A stretch of DNA of 64,000 nt from Paracoccus sp. MA (GCF_020990385.1 NZ_CP087598.1:1346001-1410000), one strand, 5' to 3'. Shown: positions 8,467 through 17,024, numbered from the stretch's first letter. Program-made: numbers and translations. The notes: generated by a model not told the origin, from the letters alone.

Positions 8467-9242
8467 GCCTCGGACCCCATATAGGCGGTGCGCACGCGCG
8501 GATCGGCCGAGACGGCGGCATAGTCGCCCGCCGCGATGATCTCGCCGCGCTGCAGCACGGTGACGTGGTGGCAGATATTGGCCACGACGCTCAGATTGTG
8601 CTCGACCATCAGCACGGCGCGCTCGGCGGCGACGTCGCGGATGATCCCGGCGACCATGGCCACGTCCTCCTGCCCCATGCCGGCCATCGGCTCGTCCAAG
8701 AGCAGCACCTCGGGGTCGAGCGCCAGGGTGGTCGCGATCTCCAGCACGCGCTTCCTGCCATAGGACAGGTCGGCGGCGCGGTGGTCGCGCCAGCGCGCCA
8801 GGCCCAGCTGCTCGATCAGCTGGTCGGCGCGCGCGTCCAGCCGGTCGAGCGACGAGAGCGGCAGCCAGAACTGCACCGCCAGCCCCGCCGGCCGCTGCAG
8901 CGCCACCTTGACGTTCTCGCGCACCGTCAGATGCGGGAACACCGCCGAGATCTGGAAGCTGCGCACCAGCCCCATCCGCGCCACCTTGTCGGGCTTGGTG
9001 TTGGTGATGTCCTGGCCCAAGAGCGTGATCTGGCCCCGCGTCGGCTGCAGGAACTTGGTCAAGAGGTTGAAGACCGTGGTCTTGCCGGCGCCGTTCGGCC
9101 CGATCAGCGCATGGATGCGCGCATGCTCCACGTCCAGATCGACGTTGTTCACCGCCGTGAAACCGGCGAAATCCTTCCCAAGGCCGCGGGCGGACAAAAC
9201 CACCCGCGGCTCGGCCTGCGTTGCCACAGATGCCGCCATCAC
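8463..9242 (-). CDS. livG: HAAT ABC ATPase, LivG-like
   Basis: 259 aa. Walker A GPNGAGKT (near residues 51-58), Q-loop RSFQI, signature DLSYGRKRVLE (the LivG variant of LSGGQ), Walker B VLLLDEPMAGM and H-loop VEHN. A 20-residue leader precedes the domain. Overlaps the binding-protein gene stop by 4 nt and the livF-like start by 4 nt, indicating translational coupling throughout the operon. Confidence 0.92.
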   Translation of the reverse strand: MMAASVATQAEPRVVLSARGLGKDFAGFTAVNNVDLDVEHARIHALIGPNGAGKTTVFNLLTKFLQPTRGQITLLGQDITNTKPDKVARMGLVRSFQISAVFPHLTVRENVKVALQRPAGLAVQFWLPLSSLDRLDARADQLIEQLGLARWRDHRAADLSYGRKRVLEIATTLALDPEVLLLDEPMAGMGQEDVAMVAGIIRDVAAERAVLMVEHNLSVVANICHHVTVLQRGEIIAAGDYAAVSADPRVRTAYMGSEA

Positions 9243-10438
9243 TGGACCAGCGGGCAGCCGCTGTCGGCCGGCTTCAGGAAGGCCTCGTCCCCCGGGATGG
9301 TGGCCAGGACGTTGTAATAGTCCCAGTCCTCGGTCACGTCGCCGGGGGCCTTGACCTCCATCAGGTAGACGTCCTTGATCAGCCGGCCATTGGGCCCGAC
9401 CTTGCCGCCCTGGGCGAAGACATCGTCGACCGGCATCTCGTGCATCTTGGCGGCGACGGCCTCGGTCTCGTCGGTGCCCGCCTCCTGGATCGCCTTGAGA
9501 TACTGGGTGACCGCCGAATAGGTGCCTGCATGGACCATGTTCGGCATGACACCGGTGCGTTCCTTGAAGCGTTCGCCGAACTCGCGCGATTCCGGGTTGC
9601 GGTTCCAGTAGAAGCTTTCCGTCAGCGTCAGCCCCTGCGCGGCATCCAGCCCGATGCCATGCACCTCTGCCAGGGTGAAGAGCAGCGCCGCAAGGCGCTG
9701 GCCGCCGGCGGTGATGCCGAATTCCGCCGCCTGCTTGATGGCGTTCTGCGTGTCCATGCCGGCATTGGCCAGGCCGATGACCTTGGCGCCCGAAGCCTGC
9801 GCCTGCAGCAGGAACGAGGAATAATCCGTCGTCGCCAGCGGGTGGCGCACCGCCCCCGCGACCGTGCCGCCCTGCGACTTGACGAAATTGCCGGTCTGCT
9901 CCTCCAGCGAATAGCCAAAGGCATAGTCGGCAGTCAGGAAGAACCAGCTGTCGCCGCCTTCCTTCACCAGCGCGCCGCCGGTGCCCACCGCCAGCGCATG
10001 GGTGTCATAGGCCCAGTGGAAGCCATAGGGGGTGCATTGCGCCCCGGTCAGCTCGGTCGTGGCGGCGCCGGTGTTGACGGTGATCTTCTTCTTTTCCTGG
10101 CTTAGCGCCTGCACCGCCAGGCCGACCGAGGAGGTGGTCAGCTCCATGATCGCATCGACCTGCTCGGTGTCATACCATTGCCGGGCGATGTTCGAGGCGA
10201 TGTCGGGCTTGTTCTGGTGGTCGGCGGTGACGACCTCGATGGGCGCGTCCAGCACCGTGCCGCCGAAATCCTCGACCGCCATCCGCGCCGCCTCATAGGA
10301 AAACTTGCCGCCGAAATCGGCATAGACCCCCGACTGGTCGTTGAGGATGCCGATCCTGACCTTGCCGTCCGAGATCTCGGCCAAGGCAGGCGTGGCAACA
10401 AGGCCGACCGCGGTGGCCGACAGCAGAAACTTTCGCAT
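9239..10438 (-). CDS. HAAT ABC periplasmic substrate-binding protein (Peripla_BP_6)
   Basis: 399 aa. The ATG at 10438 has GGGAGG 6 nt upstream and opens a Sec signal peptide, MRKFLLSATAVGLVATPALA; the frame extends further upstream but without signal character. The mature protein begins KVRIGILNDQSGVYADFGG, the standard first strand of type I binding proteins, and continues with two Rossmann-like lobes (for example DAIMELTTSSVGLAV). It captures the substrate in the periplasm and delivers it to the LivH/LivM channel. First gene of the operon, divergent from a LysR regulator. Close relatives are annotated as branched-chain amino acid-binding; the downstream GMC alcohol dehydrogenase argues for another ligand. 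Confidence 0.9.
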   Translation of the reverse strand: MRKFLLSATAVGLVATPALAEISDGKVRIGILNDQSGVYADFGGKFSYEAARMAVEDFGGTVLDAPIEVVTADHQNKPDIASNIARQWYDTEQVDAIMELTTSSVGLAVQALSQEKKKITVNTGAATTELTGAQCTPYGFHWAYDTHALAVGTGGALVKEGGDSWFFLTADYAFGYSLEEQTGNFVKSQGGTVAGAVRHPLATTDYSSFLLQAQASGAKVIGLANAGMDTQNAIKQAAEFGITAGGQRLAALLFTLAEVHGIGLDAAQGLTLTESFYWNRNPESREFGERFKERTGVMPNMVHAGTYSAVTQYLKAIQEAGTDETEAVAAKMHEMPVDDVFAQGGKVGPNGRLIKDVYLMEVKAPGDVTEDWDYYNVLATIPGDEAFLKPADSGCPLVQ

Positions 10439-10563
10439 TATGTCCTCCCGAAGGCGTACTCCTTCCGCCGGCCGCTTGGGCGGGCCGGGTGGGAACGCTG
10501 TCCTGTCCATGACGAGGGGCGACTCCCGCGCCCGCTCATCCGAACGATGCAGGTAATTCGGCT

Positions 10564-10592
10564 TTGACACAAGTGTTCAGATCGGTTTAATT
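10564..10592 (+). promoter_or_regulatory. sigma-70-type promoter of the LysR gene
   Basis: TTGACA (10564-10569) is followed after 17 bp by TTAATT (10587-10592), or after 16 bp by TTTAAT. That places a start point near 10600, about 22 nt before the LysR ATG. A small dyad, ACAC-AA-GTGT, lies just inside the spacer and could be part of an operator. Confidence 0.55.
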
Positions 10593-10621
10593 TCTTACAG
10601 GACCTGTGCGTTTTCGAACAG

Positions 10622-11539
10622 ATGGCCAATCTCAGCTGGGACGATCTGCAATTCTTTCTGGCGGTTGTGCGCGAAGGCCAGTTGTCGCGCGCCGCGCGGC
10701 ATCTGGGCACCTCGCATGTCACCGTCTCGCGCCGCATCGACCGGCTGGAGCAGGCGCTGAACACCCGGCTGTTCGAGCGCAACCCCCGCGGCTATGAGCC
10801 GACGCCCGCCGGCCAGCGCCTGATCGAGGCCGCCGAGCGCATGGAGGAGGCCGCCGGGCTGATCCCGCTGGACCAGGCCAGCGCCCCGGGACAGGCGCGG
10901 CCCCTGCGGCTGGCCATGCCCGAAGGCTTCGGCAGCCTGTTCTCGACCCATCTGCTGCCCGCCTTCATCGCGCGCTTCCCGCTGATCTCGCTGGAACTCG
11001 TCACCATGCCGCAGGTGCTGTCGCTGTCGCGGCGCGAGGCGGATATCTCGATCACGCTGGACCCTGTGACCAGCGGTCCCTATCGCTCGGAGCGGCTGGC
11101 GGATTACACCCTGCATCTCTATGCCACCCGCGAGCATCTGCGCGGCCTGCCGCCCATCGCCGGCCCCGAGGATCTGCGCCAGCTGCGTTTCATCGGCTAT
11201 ATCGAGGAGATGATCTTCGCCCCCGGCCTGGACTATCTGGGCGAGATCCATCCCGCCATCCGGGCCAGCGTCAAAAGCTCCAGCATCTTCAACCAGCTGG
11301 CGGCGGTGCGCAACGGGCTGGGGATCGGCGTGCTGCCCTGGTATATCGCCGCGAAATATCCCGAGCTGCAGATCGTGCTGCCCGACCGGGTCCGGCTGAC
11401 CCGGACCTATTGGCTGACCTGCCATCGCGACCTGCGGGTGATGCAATGGGTGCGGGCGGTGATCGGCTTTCTGTCGGCCAGCCTGGCCGAGCGCGGCCAC
11501 GAGCTGTCCCGCCCCATGGACCATGCCGGGCCGGGCTGA
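10622..11539 (+). CDS. LysR family transcriptional regulator
   Basis: 305 aa. Residues about 5-64 form the LysR winged HTH (LQFFLAVVREGQLSRAARHL, then SHVTVSRRIDRLEQAL). The remainder is a type 2 periplasmic-binding-like effector domain (residues about 92-290). Divergent from the HAAT importer operon across 183 bp, the classical arrangement for a LysR activator of that operon. The gene is convergent with the rpoN paralog, with only 31 nt between stops. The effector is unknown, presumably the imported compound or its aldehyde. Confidence 0.9.
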   Translation: MANLSWDDLQFFLAVVREGQLSRAARHLGTSHVTVSRRIDRLEQALNTRLFERNPRGYEPTPAGQRLIEAAERMEEAAGLIPLDQASAPGQARPLRLAMPEGFGSLFSTHLLPAFIARFPLISLELVTMPQVLSLSRREADISITLDPVTSGPYRSERLADYTLHLYATREHLRGLPPIAGPEDLRQLRFIGYIEEMIFAPGLDYLGEIHPAIRASVKSSSIFNQLAAVRNGLGIGVLPWYIAAKYPELQIVLPDRVRLTRTYWLTCHRDLRVMQWVRAVIGFLSASLAERGHELSRPMDHAGPG

Positions 11540-11570
11540 CCGCGGCGCGCGCCCCGCCTGAAGGCCGGGA

Positions 11571-12710
11571 TCAGCGCCGGCCCCGGGCGGCCAGCCCCAT
11601 CTCGGCGCGGTATTTCGCCACCGTGCGGCGCGACAGGGCGATGCCCTGCCCGGCCAGCCGCTGCGCCAGCGCCGCGTCCGATATCCGCTGTCCCGCCGGC
11701 CAGTCCGCGATCAGCCGGCGCAGCGCCTCCTGCGCCTCGCCGCGGCTCAGATCGGGATTGCGCGGGCTGGCCGGGATGCGCAGCAATTGGCGCAACAGCA
11801 CGGTGCCGCGCGGTGTCCGCATGGCCACGCCCGCCACCGCCCGGCTGACGGTGCTTGTCGCAAGCCCCAGCCGTCCGGCCAGTTGGGCCATGGTCAGCGC
11901 CCGCAAGGCCCCCTGCCCGCGCAGCCAATCCGCCTGCGCCTCGGCCAGCGCCGAGGCGATGCGCAGCAGGCTGGCGCCGCGTGCCTCGCAACCCGCGATC
12001 AGGGCACGGGCAAGGGCGGCCTGCCCGGCGGCGCCCGCGCCGGCGCGCAGCGTCGGGGCCGGTGCGTCCAGCGGCAGGACACGGCCGTCCGCCGTCAGCT
12101 CCAGTTCGGGCGCCATGGGGGGTGTCATATCCTCGGAGAGCGGAAAGGGCGACAGGGCGCGCAGATCGGCCAGCATCCCGGCCGCGTCCTCGGCATCGCA
12201 GCCGCAATGCGCCCGGATCGCCGCCAGATCGCCCGAGGCGGCCAGGTCCAGCCGCTGCAACAGCCGCTCGATCATCGGGTCCAGCCGTCCCCGCGCCCGC
12301 AATTGCAGCCGCAGGCATTCGGCCAGATCGCGAGCGAAGATGCCGGGCGGGTCGAGGCCCTGAAGGACGGGCAGCAGCGCCTCGATCCGCGCGGCCGGCA
12401 CCGCCAGCCAGCCGGCGATCTCGGGCAGCGGGTCGGCAAGCCAGCCGCGCTCGTCCAGGCAATGCACCAGCGCCCGGGCCAGATCGGCCTCGTCCCGGGT
12501 CAGGCGCAGCAGCCCGATCTGCGCGGCCAGCGCCTGCCTTGCCGTCAGCGCCTCGGGCGTCTCGACCAGGTCCAGGCACGGGTTCCGCGCCGCCTCCAGC
12601 CGCAGACGACGGCGCAGGCGCGCGCCGTCCATATGCAGCAGGTCCAGCGACAGCCGCATCTGCTGGCTCAGCGCAAGGCCGCGGATCTGGCGCTGCTGCT
12701 GGTTCTGCAT
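11571..12710 (-). CDS. rpoN: sigma-54 factor (RpoN), short paralog next to the acetoin operon
   Basis: 379 aa from the ATG at 12710 (GGTGGGGG just upstream). An RpoN usually has 430-510 aa; here the N-terminal region I is shortened to a Gln-rich segment (LALSQQMRLSLDLLHMDG) and the acidic region II is nearly absent. The core-binding part follows, then the HTH (TMAQLAGRLGLATSTVSRAV with TPRG behind it). The RpoN box is SRRTVAKYRA near the C-terminus (canonical ARRTVAKYRE). It directs RNA polymerase to -24/-12 promoters and needs an AAA+ activator. It is divergent from acoX, whose promoter is a clear -24/-12 element, and acoR for the matching activator is in the same cluster. Rhodobacterales often carry several specialised rpoN copies, so this is probably a dedicated one and not the housekeeping copy. 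Confidence 0.9.
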   Translation of the reverse strand: MQNQQQRQIRGLALSQQMRLSLDLLHMDGARLRRRLRLEAARNPCLDLVETPEALTARQALAAQIGLLRLTRDEADLARALVHCLDERGWLADPLPEIAGWLAVPAARIEALLPVLQGLDPPGIFARDLAECLRLQLRARGRLDPMIERLLQRLDLAASGDLAAIRAHCGCDAEDAAGMLADLRALSPFPLSEDMTPPMAPELELTADGRVLPLDAPAPTLRAGAGAAGQAALARALIAGCEARGASLLRIASALAEAQADWLRGQGALRALTMAQLAGRLGLATSTVSRAVAGVAMRTPRGTVLLRQLLRIPASPRNPDLSRGEAQEALRRLIADWPAGQRISDAALAQRLAGQGIALSRRTVAKYRAEMGLAARGRR

Positions 12711-12719
12711 CCCCCACCC

Positions 12720-12753
12720 CTGTGGCGCCACAGTGTTGCACGGCCATGCAACA
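12720..12753. promoter_or_regulatory. tandem dyads upstream of acoX, candidate AcoR enhancer sites
   Basis: CTGTGGCGCCACAG (12720-12733) is a perfect 14-bp palindrome. Immediately after it TGTTGCA (12734-12740) and TGCAACA (12747-12753) form a 7-bp inverted repeat around 6 bp. Their centres lie about 93 and 76 bp before the predicted acoX start point, a normal distance for a sigma-54 activator. They also sit just before the divergent rpoN start and could act there. Confidence 0.5.
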
Positions 12754-12792
12754 GCCCGGCGCGAAAACCCCGGCAAACCCTGCGCCGGAAAA

Positions 12793-12809
12793 TTGGCACG
12801 GCCGTTGCT
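12793..12809 (+). promoter_or_regulatory. sigma-54 -24/-12 promoter of acoXABC
   Basis: TTGGCACG-GCCG-TTGCT matches the sigma-54 consensus (TGGCACG N4 TTGC) at every defined base. The GG of the -24 element is at 12795-12796 and the GC of the -12 element at 12807-12808, giving a start near 12820. The acoX ATG follows at 12835 with GGGAGGA in between. Confidence 0.92.
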
Positions 12810-12834
12810 TGCATGATGGGCAGGGAGGACAGAC

Positions 12835-13848
12835 ATGGTCAAGGTCGGCATCATCGCCAATCCGATTTCGGCCCGCGACATCCGGCGGGTGATCTCGCAT
12901 GCGGGCAACCTGCCCATCAACGACCGCGCCAATATCGTGCTGCGCATGATGGCCGGGCTGGCCGCGTCCGGCGTCGATGAGGTGGTGGTCATGCCGGAAA
13001 ACGGCGGCATCCGCTTTCACCTGGAACGCAGCATCCAGCGCGAGCTTCGACTCGGCCACGGGAATTTCCCGCGCCTGCGCTACCTGGACATGCCCGTCAC
13101 CGCCACGCCCGAGGACAGCGCCCGCGCCGCCCGGATGATGGCCGAGGACGGCGTGGGCGCCATCGTGGTTCTGGGCGGCGACGGCACCAGCCGCGTCGTG
13201 GTGGGGGCCTGCGGCGCGGTGCCGGTGGCCGGGGTCTCGACCGGCACCAACAACGCCTTTCCCGAGCTGCGCGAGCCGACGATCACCGGCCTCGCGGTGG
13301 GGCTGGCCGTCACCGGACAGGTGCCCGAGGCCGTGGCGCTGCGGCCGAACAAATGGCTGGAGGTGACGCTGGGCGAGCGGCGCGAGATCGCGCTGGTCGA
13401 TGTCGCCGTGGTCGAGGACCGCTTCGTCGGGGCCCGCGCCATCTGGAAGGCCGCCGGATTCCGCGACCTGTTCGTGACCTTCGGCCTGCCGCAGGCCATC
13501 GGCATGTCGGCCATCGCCGGGCTCTGCGACCCGGTGGACCGCGCCACGCCCGAGGGCCGGCATGTCCGCCTGTCGCCCGACGCGCCGCGCCAGCTGCTTG
13601 CCCCCATCGCGCCGGGGCTGATCGACCGGGTGGGCATCGCCGGCGTCGCGCGCATGGCACCGGGCAAGGCGCATTGCCCCTCGATCCCCGCCGGCACGCT
13701 GGCCTTCGACGGCGAGCGCGAGCTGACCTTCACCGAAAGTGACCGGGTCTCGATGCGGCTGGTGCCCGACGCCTTCCGCACCATCGACGTGCCCGCCTGC
13801 ATGGCCCATGCGGCCGCGGCCGGGCTGTTCATCCGCAACCCAGACTGA
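12835..13848 (+). CDS. acoX: AcoX, acetoin catabolism protein of the NAD-kinase-like family
   Basis: 337 aa, close to the usual AcoX length. The protein has the ATP-NAD/AcoX kinase fold: IIANPISARDIRR near the N-terminus, and the diagnostic nucleotide-binding VLGGDGTSR around residues 114-122, followed by STGTNNAFP. AcoX is regularly encoded with acetoin dehydrogenase genes; its exact activity is not established. ATG at 12835 with AGGGAGGA 7 nt upstream; first gene of the operon behind the sigma-54 promoter. AcoA starts 20 nt after its stop. Confidence 0.92.
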   Translation: MVKVGIIANPISARDIRRVISHAGNLPINDRANIVLRMMAGLAASGVDEVVVMPENGGIRFHLERSIQRELRLGHGNFPRLRYLDMPVTATPEDSARAARMMAEDGVGAIVVLGGDGTSRVVVGACGAVPVAGVSTGTNNAFPELREPTITGLAVGLAVTGQVPEAVALRPNKWLEVTLGERREIALVDVAVVEDRFVGARAIWKAAGFRDLFVTFGLPQAIGMSAIAGLCDPVDRATPEGRHVRLSPDAPRQLLAPIAPGLIDRVGIAGVARMAPGKAHCPSIPAGTLAFDGERELTFTESDRVSMRLVPDAFRTIDVPACMAHAAAAGLFIRNPD

Positions 13849-13868
13849 ACCAGACAAGGGAGGAGTTC

Positions 13869-14849
13869 ATGTCCAATCCGTTTCCGCTGCCCAAGGAGCG
13901 GCTGCTTGAAGCCTATCGCAAGATGCGCACCATCCGCGATTTCGAGGAACGGCTGCATGTCGATTTCGCCCGCGGCGAGATCCCGGGCTTCGTGCATCTT
14001 TACGCCGGCGAGGAGGCCACGGCGGTCGGCATCATGATGCATCTGCACGACCGCGACCGCATCGCCTCGACCCATCGCGGCCATGGCCATTGCATCGCCA
14101 AGGGCGTCGACGTCAAGGCGATGATGGCCGAGATCTATGGCAAGGCCACCGGCTGCTGCGCCGGCAAGGGTGGCTCGATGCATATCGCCGACCTGTCCTT
14201 GGGGATGATGGGGGCGAACGGCATCCTGGGCGCCGGGGCGCCGCTGGTCTGCGGCGCGGCGCTGGCGGCGCAGAAGCTGGGCCATGACGGCGTCGGCATC
14301 ACCTTCTTCGGCGACGGCGCCTCGAACCAGGGCACGGTGCTGGAAAGCATGAATCTGGCCGCAATCTGGAACCTGCCGGTGATCTTCGTGGTGGAAAACA
14401 ACGGTTATGCCGAATCGACCTCGGTCGATTATGCCACCGCCTCGGACAGCTACGTGGACCGGGCGACCGGTTTCGGCATGCCGGGGATCACCGTGGACGG
14501 GCTGGATTTCTTCGCCGTCCACGAGGCGGCGGGCGAGGTTATCCGCCGCGCCCGCGAAGGCGCCGGCCCGACGCTCTTGGAATGCAAGAACGTCCGCTTC
14601 TTCGGCCATTTCGAAGGCGACGCCCAGACCTACAAGGCGCCGGGCGAGAACGAATACAACCGCGCGCACAATGATTGCCTGAAGCTGTTTCGCCAGAAGG
14701 TGACCGAGGCCGGGGTGATCTCGGACGAGGAGCTGGACGCCATCGACGCCGAGGTGGCCGCGCTGATCGACGAGGCGGTGGTCGAGGCCATCGCCGCGCC
14801 GCTGCCCGGCCCGGAACAACTGACCACCGACGTTTACGTGTCCTATTGA
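13869..14849 (+). CDS. acoA: acetoin dehydrogenase E1 alpha subunit (TPP-dependent)
   Basis: 326 aa. It carries the thiamine diphosphate/Mg motif beginning GDGASNQG and ending in ENNGY, as in E1 alpha subunits of 2-oxoacid dehydrogenases. HRGHGHCIAKG and GKGGSMHI are the other conserved blocks. With AcoB it cleaves acetoin (3-hydroxy-2-butanone) to acetaldehyde and an enzyme-bound acetyl unit passed to AcoC. RBS GGGAGGAGTTC before the ATG. It sits between acoX and acoB with short gaps (20 and 13 nt). Pyruvate dehydrogenase E1 alpha is the nearest alternative, but neighbouring acoX and the alpha/beta-hydrolase-type E2 decide for acetoin. Confidence 0.95.
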   Translation: MSNPFPLPKERLLEAYRKMRTIRDFEERLHVDFARGEIPGFVHLYAGEEATAVGIMMHLHDRDRIASTHRGHGHCIAKGVDVKAMMAEIYGKATGCCAGKGGSMHIADLSLGMMGANGILGAGAPLVCGAALAAQKLGHDGVGITFFGDGASNQGTVLESMNLAAIWNLPVIFVVENNGYAESTSVDYATASDSYVDRATGFGMPGITVDGLDFFAVHEAAGEVIRRAREGAGPTLLECKNVRFFGHFEGDAQTYKAPGENEYNRAHNDCLKLFRQKVTEAGVISDEELDAIDAEVAALIDEAVVEAIAAPLPGPEQLTTDVYVSY

Positions 14850-14862
14850 GGGAGGGGAAACC

Positions 14863-15870
14863 ATGGCACGCATCATCAGCATGAAGGACGCGGTGAACGA
14901 GGCGCTGGATCAGGAGATGACCCGCGACCCCACCGTGATCATGATGGGCGAGGATATCGTCGGCGGCGCCGGCGCGCAGGGCGAGGATGACGCCTGGGGC
15001 GGCGTCCTCGGTGTCAGCAAGGGGCTTTACGCCAAGCATCCGAAGCAGATGATCGACACGCCGCTGTCGGAAAGCGCCTATGTCGGCGCGGCGGTGGGCG
15101 CGGCGACGGCGGGGCTGCGGCCGGTGGCGGAACTGATGTTCGTCGATTTCATCGGCGTCTGCCTGGACCAGGTGTTCAACCAGGCAGCGAAGTTTCGCTA
15201 CATGTTCGGCGGCAAGGCGGAAACCCCGGTGGTGATCCGGGCGATGTGCGGCGCGGGCTTTCGCGCGGCGGGCCAGCACAGCCAGATGCTGACGCCGCTT
15301 TTCACGCATCTGCCGGGGCTGAAGGTGGTCTGCCCCTCGAACGCCTATGACTGCAAGGGCTTGCTGATCCAGGCGATCCGCGACAACGACCCGGTGATCT
15401 TCCTCGAACACAAGAACCTTTACGCCAGCACCTGCGACGTGCCCGAGGAGCCCTATGCCATCCCCTTCGGCGAGGCGAACATCGTCCGCGAGGGCGCGGA
15501 CGCCACCATCGTCACCTATGGCCAGATGGTCGGCCGCTCGCTGGAAGCCGCCGAGCTGCTGAAGAAGGACGGCGTCGATGTCGAGGTGGTCGACCTGCGC
15601 ACGCTGTCGCCCATCGACATGGACACGGTGCTGGAAAGCGTCGAGGCGACCGGCCGGCTGGTCTGCGTCGACGAGGCGAACCCGCGCTGTTCCATCGCCG
15701 CCGACATCGCCGCCACCGTGGCGCAGGACGCCTTCGGCGCGCTCAAGGCACCCATCCAGATGGTGACGCCGCCGCATGCGCCGGTGCCCTTCTCGTCCTC
15801 GCTGGAGGACGCCTATGTGCCCTCGGCCGAGCGCATCGCCGCGGCCGTTCGCAAGACGCTGGAGAACTGA
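14863..15870 (+). CDS. acoB: acetoin dehydrogenase E1 beta subunit
   Basis: 335 aa, typical for E1 beta. N-terminal MKDAVNEALDQEM, then MMGEDIV, TPLSESAYVGAAVGAA, and the C-terminal transketolase domain with VVDLRTLSPID. It pairs with AcoA to form the active site and to bind the lipoyl domain of AcoC. GGGAGGGGAAACC precedes the ATG. The acoC start lies 2 nt after the stop, so the two are translated together. Confidence 0.95.
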   Translation: MARIISMKDAVNEALDQEMTRDPTVIMMGEDIVGGAGAQGEDDAWGGVLGVSKGLYAKHPKQMIDTPLSESAYVGAAVGAATAGLRPVAELMFVDFIGVCLDQVFNQAAKFRYMFGGKAETPVVIRAMCGAGFRAAGQHSQMLTPLFTHLPGLKVVCPSNAYDCKGLLIQAIRDNDPVIFLEHKNLYASTCDVPEEPYAIPFGEANIVREGADATIVTYGQMVGRSLEAAELLKKDGVDVEVVDLRTLSPIDMDTVLESVEATGRLVCVDEANPRCSIAADIAATVAQDAFGALKAPIQMVTPPHAPVPFSSSLEDAYVPSAERIAAAVRKTLEN

Positions 15871-15871
15871 C

Positions 15872-16975
15872 ATGGCAGACATCACCCCGATCCTGATGCC
15901 GAAATGGGGGCTCTCGATGCGCGAGGGCAAGCTGGCGGCCTGGCACGTGGCCGAGGGCGCCGAGATCAAGCCCGGCGACGAGATCATGGATGTCGAGACC
16001 GACAAGATCGCCAATGTGGTCGAGGCCGCCGACGGGGGCCTCTTGCGCCGCCGCGTCGGCATCGAGGGCGAGACCTATCCGGTGCGCGCGCTGCTGGCGG
16101 TGATGGCGCCGGAATCGGTGCCGGGCGCGGAAATCGACGCCTATGTCGCCGCCTATCAGGCCCCGTCGGCCGGCGACGAGGACGAGGATGCCGGCCCCTC
16201 CTATCAATATGCCGACCTGCCCATGGGCCGCATCCGCTATGCCGAGCGTCCGGGCGAGGGTGTGCCGCTGGTGCTGATCCACGGCTTCGGCGGCGATCTG
16301 GACAACTGGCTGTTCAACATCGACGCGCTGGCGGAAGCCGCGCCGGTCTATGCGCTGGACCTGCCCGGTCATGGCCAGTCGGTGAAATCCGCGCGCCCGG
16401 CCGGGCTGGGGCTGATGGTGGAAACCGTCCTGGCCTTCCTCGACCATATCGGCGCGGACAGGGCGCATCTGGCCGGCCATTCCATGGGCGGGCTGGTCGC
16501 CGGCACGCTGGCGGCGCAGCACCCGGCGCGCGCCGCCTCGGTCACGCTGATCTGTCCGGCGGGCCTCGGGTCCGAGATCAATGCGGATTACATCGACGGC
16601 TTCGTGCAGGCCGCCGGGCGCAAGGACCTGAAGCCGGTGCTGGCGCATCTGTTCAGGGACCAGTCGCTGGTCAGCCGCGCGATGGTCGAGGATCTGCTAA
16701 AATACAAGCGCCTCGACGGGGTGCAGGATTTCCTGACCGAACTGGCCGGAAACCTGTTCCGCGAGGGCCGGCAGGCCGAGCGACTGGCCGAGGCGCTGGC
16801 CGCCTCGGGCGTGCCCGCGCAGGTGATCTGGGGCGAGGCCGATGCGATCATCCCCGCCGCCCATGCCGAAAGCCTGCCGGGGGCATCGCGCCATGTCATC
16901 CCCGATGCGGGCCACATGGTGCAGATGGAGCAATCGGCCGAGGTCAACCGCCTGATCCGCGACTTCATCGCCTGA
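15872..16975 (+). CDS. acoC: acetoin dehydrogenase E2, lipoyl domain fused to alpha/beta hydrolase
   Basis: 367 aa. Start at 15872, where the lipoyl domain begins (ITPILMPKWGLSMREGKLAA); the frame is open upstream inside acoB. The lipoylated lysine is in VETDKIAN (near residue 45). A linker rich in Glu/Asp follows, and from about residue 120 an alpha/beta hydrolase fold with nucleophile elbow GHSMGG and a final His in DAGHMVQME. The usual acyltransferase catalytic domain and subunit-binding domain are missing, as in AcoC of Pseudomonas and Ralstonia. It accepts the acetyl group from E1 and transfers it to CoA. No dihydrolipoamide dehydrogenase gene is in the cluster, so E3 must be supplied from elsewhere. 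Confidence 0.95.
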   Translation: MADITPILMPKWGLSMREGKLAAWHVAEGAEIKPGDEIMDVETDKIANVVEAADGGLLRRRVGIEGETYPVRALLAVMAPESVPGAEIDAYVAAYQAPSAGDEDEDAGPSYQYADLPMGRIRYAERPGEGVPLVLIHGFGGDLDNWLFNIDALAEAAPVYALDLPGHGQSVKSARPAGLGLMVETVLAFLDHIGADRAHLAGHSMGGLVAGTLAAQHPARAASVTLICPAGLGSEINADYIDGFVQAAGRKDLKPVLAHLFRDQSLVSRAMVEDLLKYKRLDGVQDFLTELAGNLFREGRQAERLAEALAASGVPAQVIWGEADAIIPAAHAESLPGASRHVIPDAGHMVQMEQSAEVNRLIRDFIA

Positions 16976-16981
16976 CAATGC

Positions 16982-17003
16982 GGCCGTCCCCTCGGGGGCG
17001 GCC
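16982..17003 (+). other. intra-operon hairpin between acoC and the SDR gene
   Basis: GGCCGTCCCC (16982-16991) pairs with GGGGGCGGCC (16994-17003) with one G-U pair; a few inner bases open to form the loop. No T tract follows, so this is more likely an mRNA-protecting or attenuating structure that lowers expression of downstream genes than a full terminator. Confidence 0.45.
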
Positions 17004-17024
17004 CCTTGCAATGGGAGGAGAGAG

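Noticed and set aside
11407..13857. 816-aa minus-strand frame across rpoN and acoX
   Set aside because: Out of frame with rpoN and antisense to acoX and LysR; both sense genes have full families.
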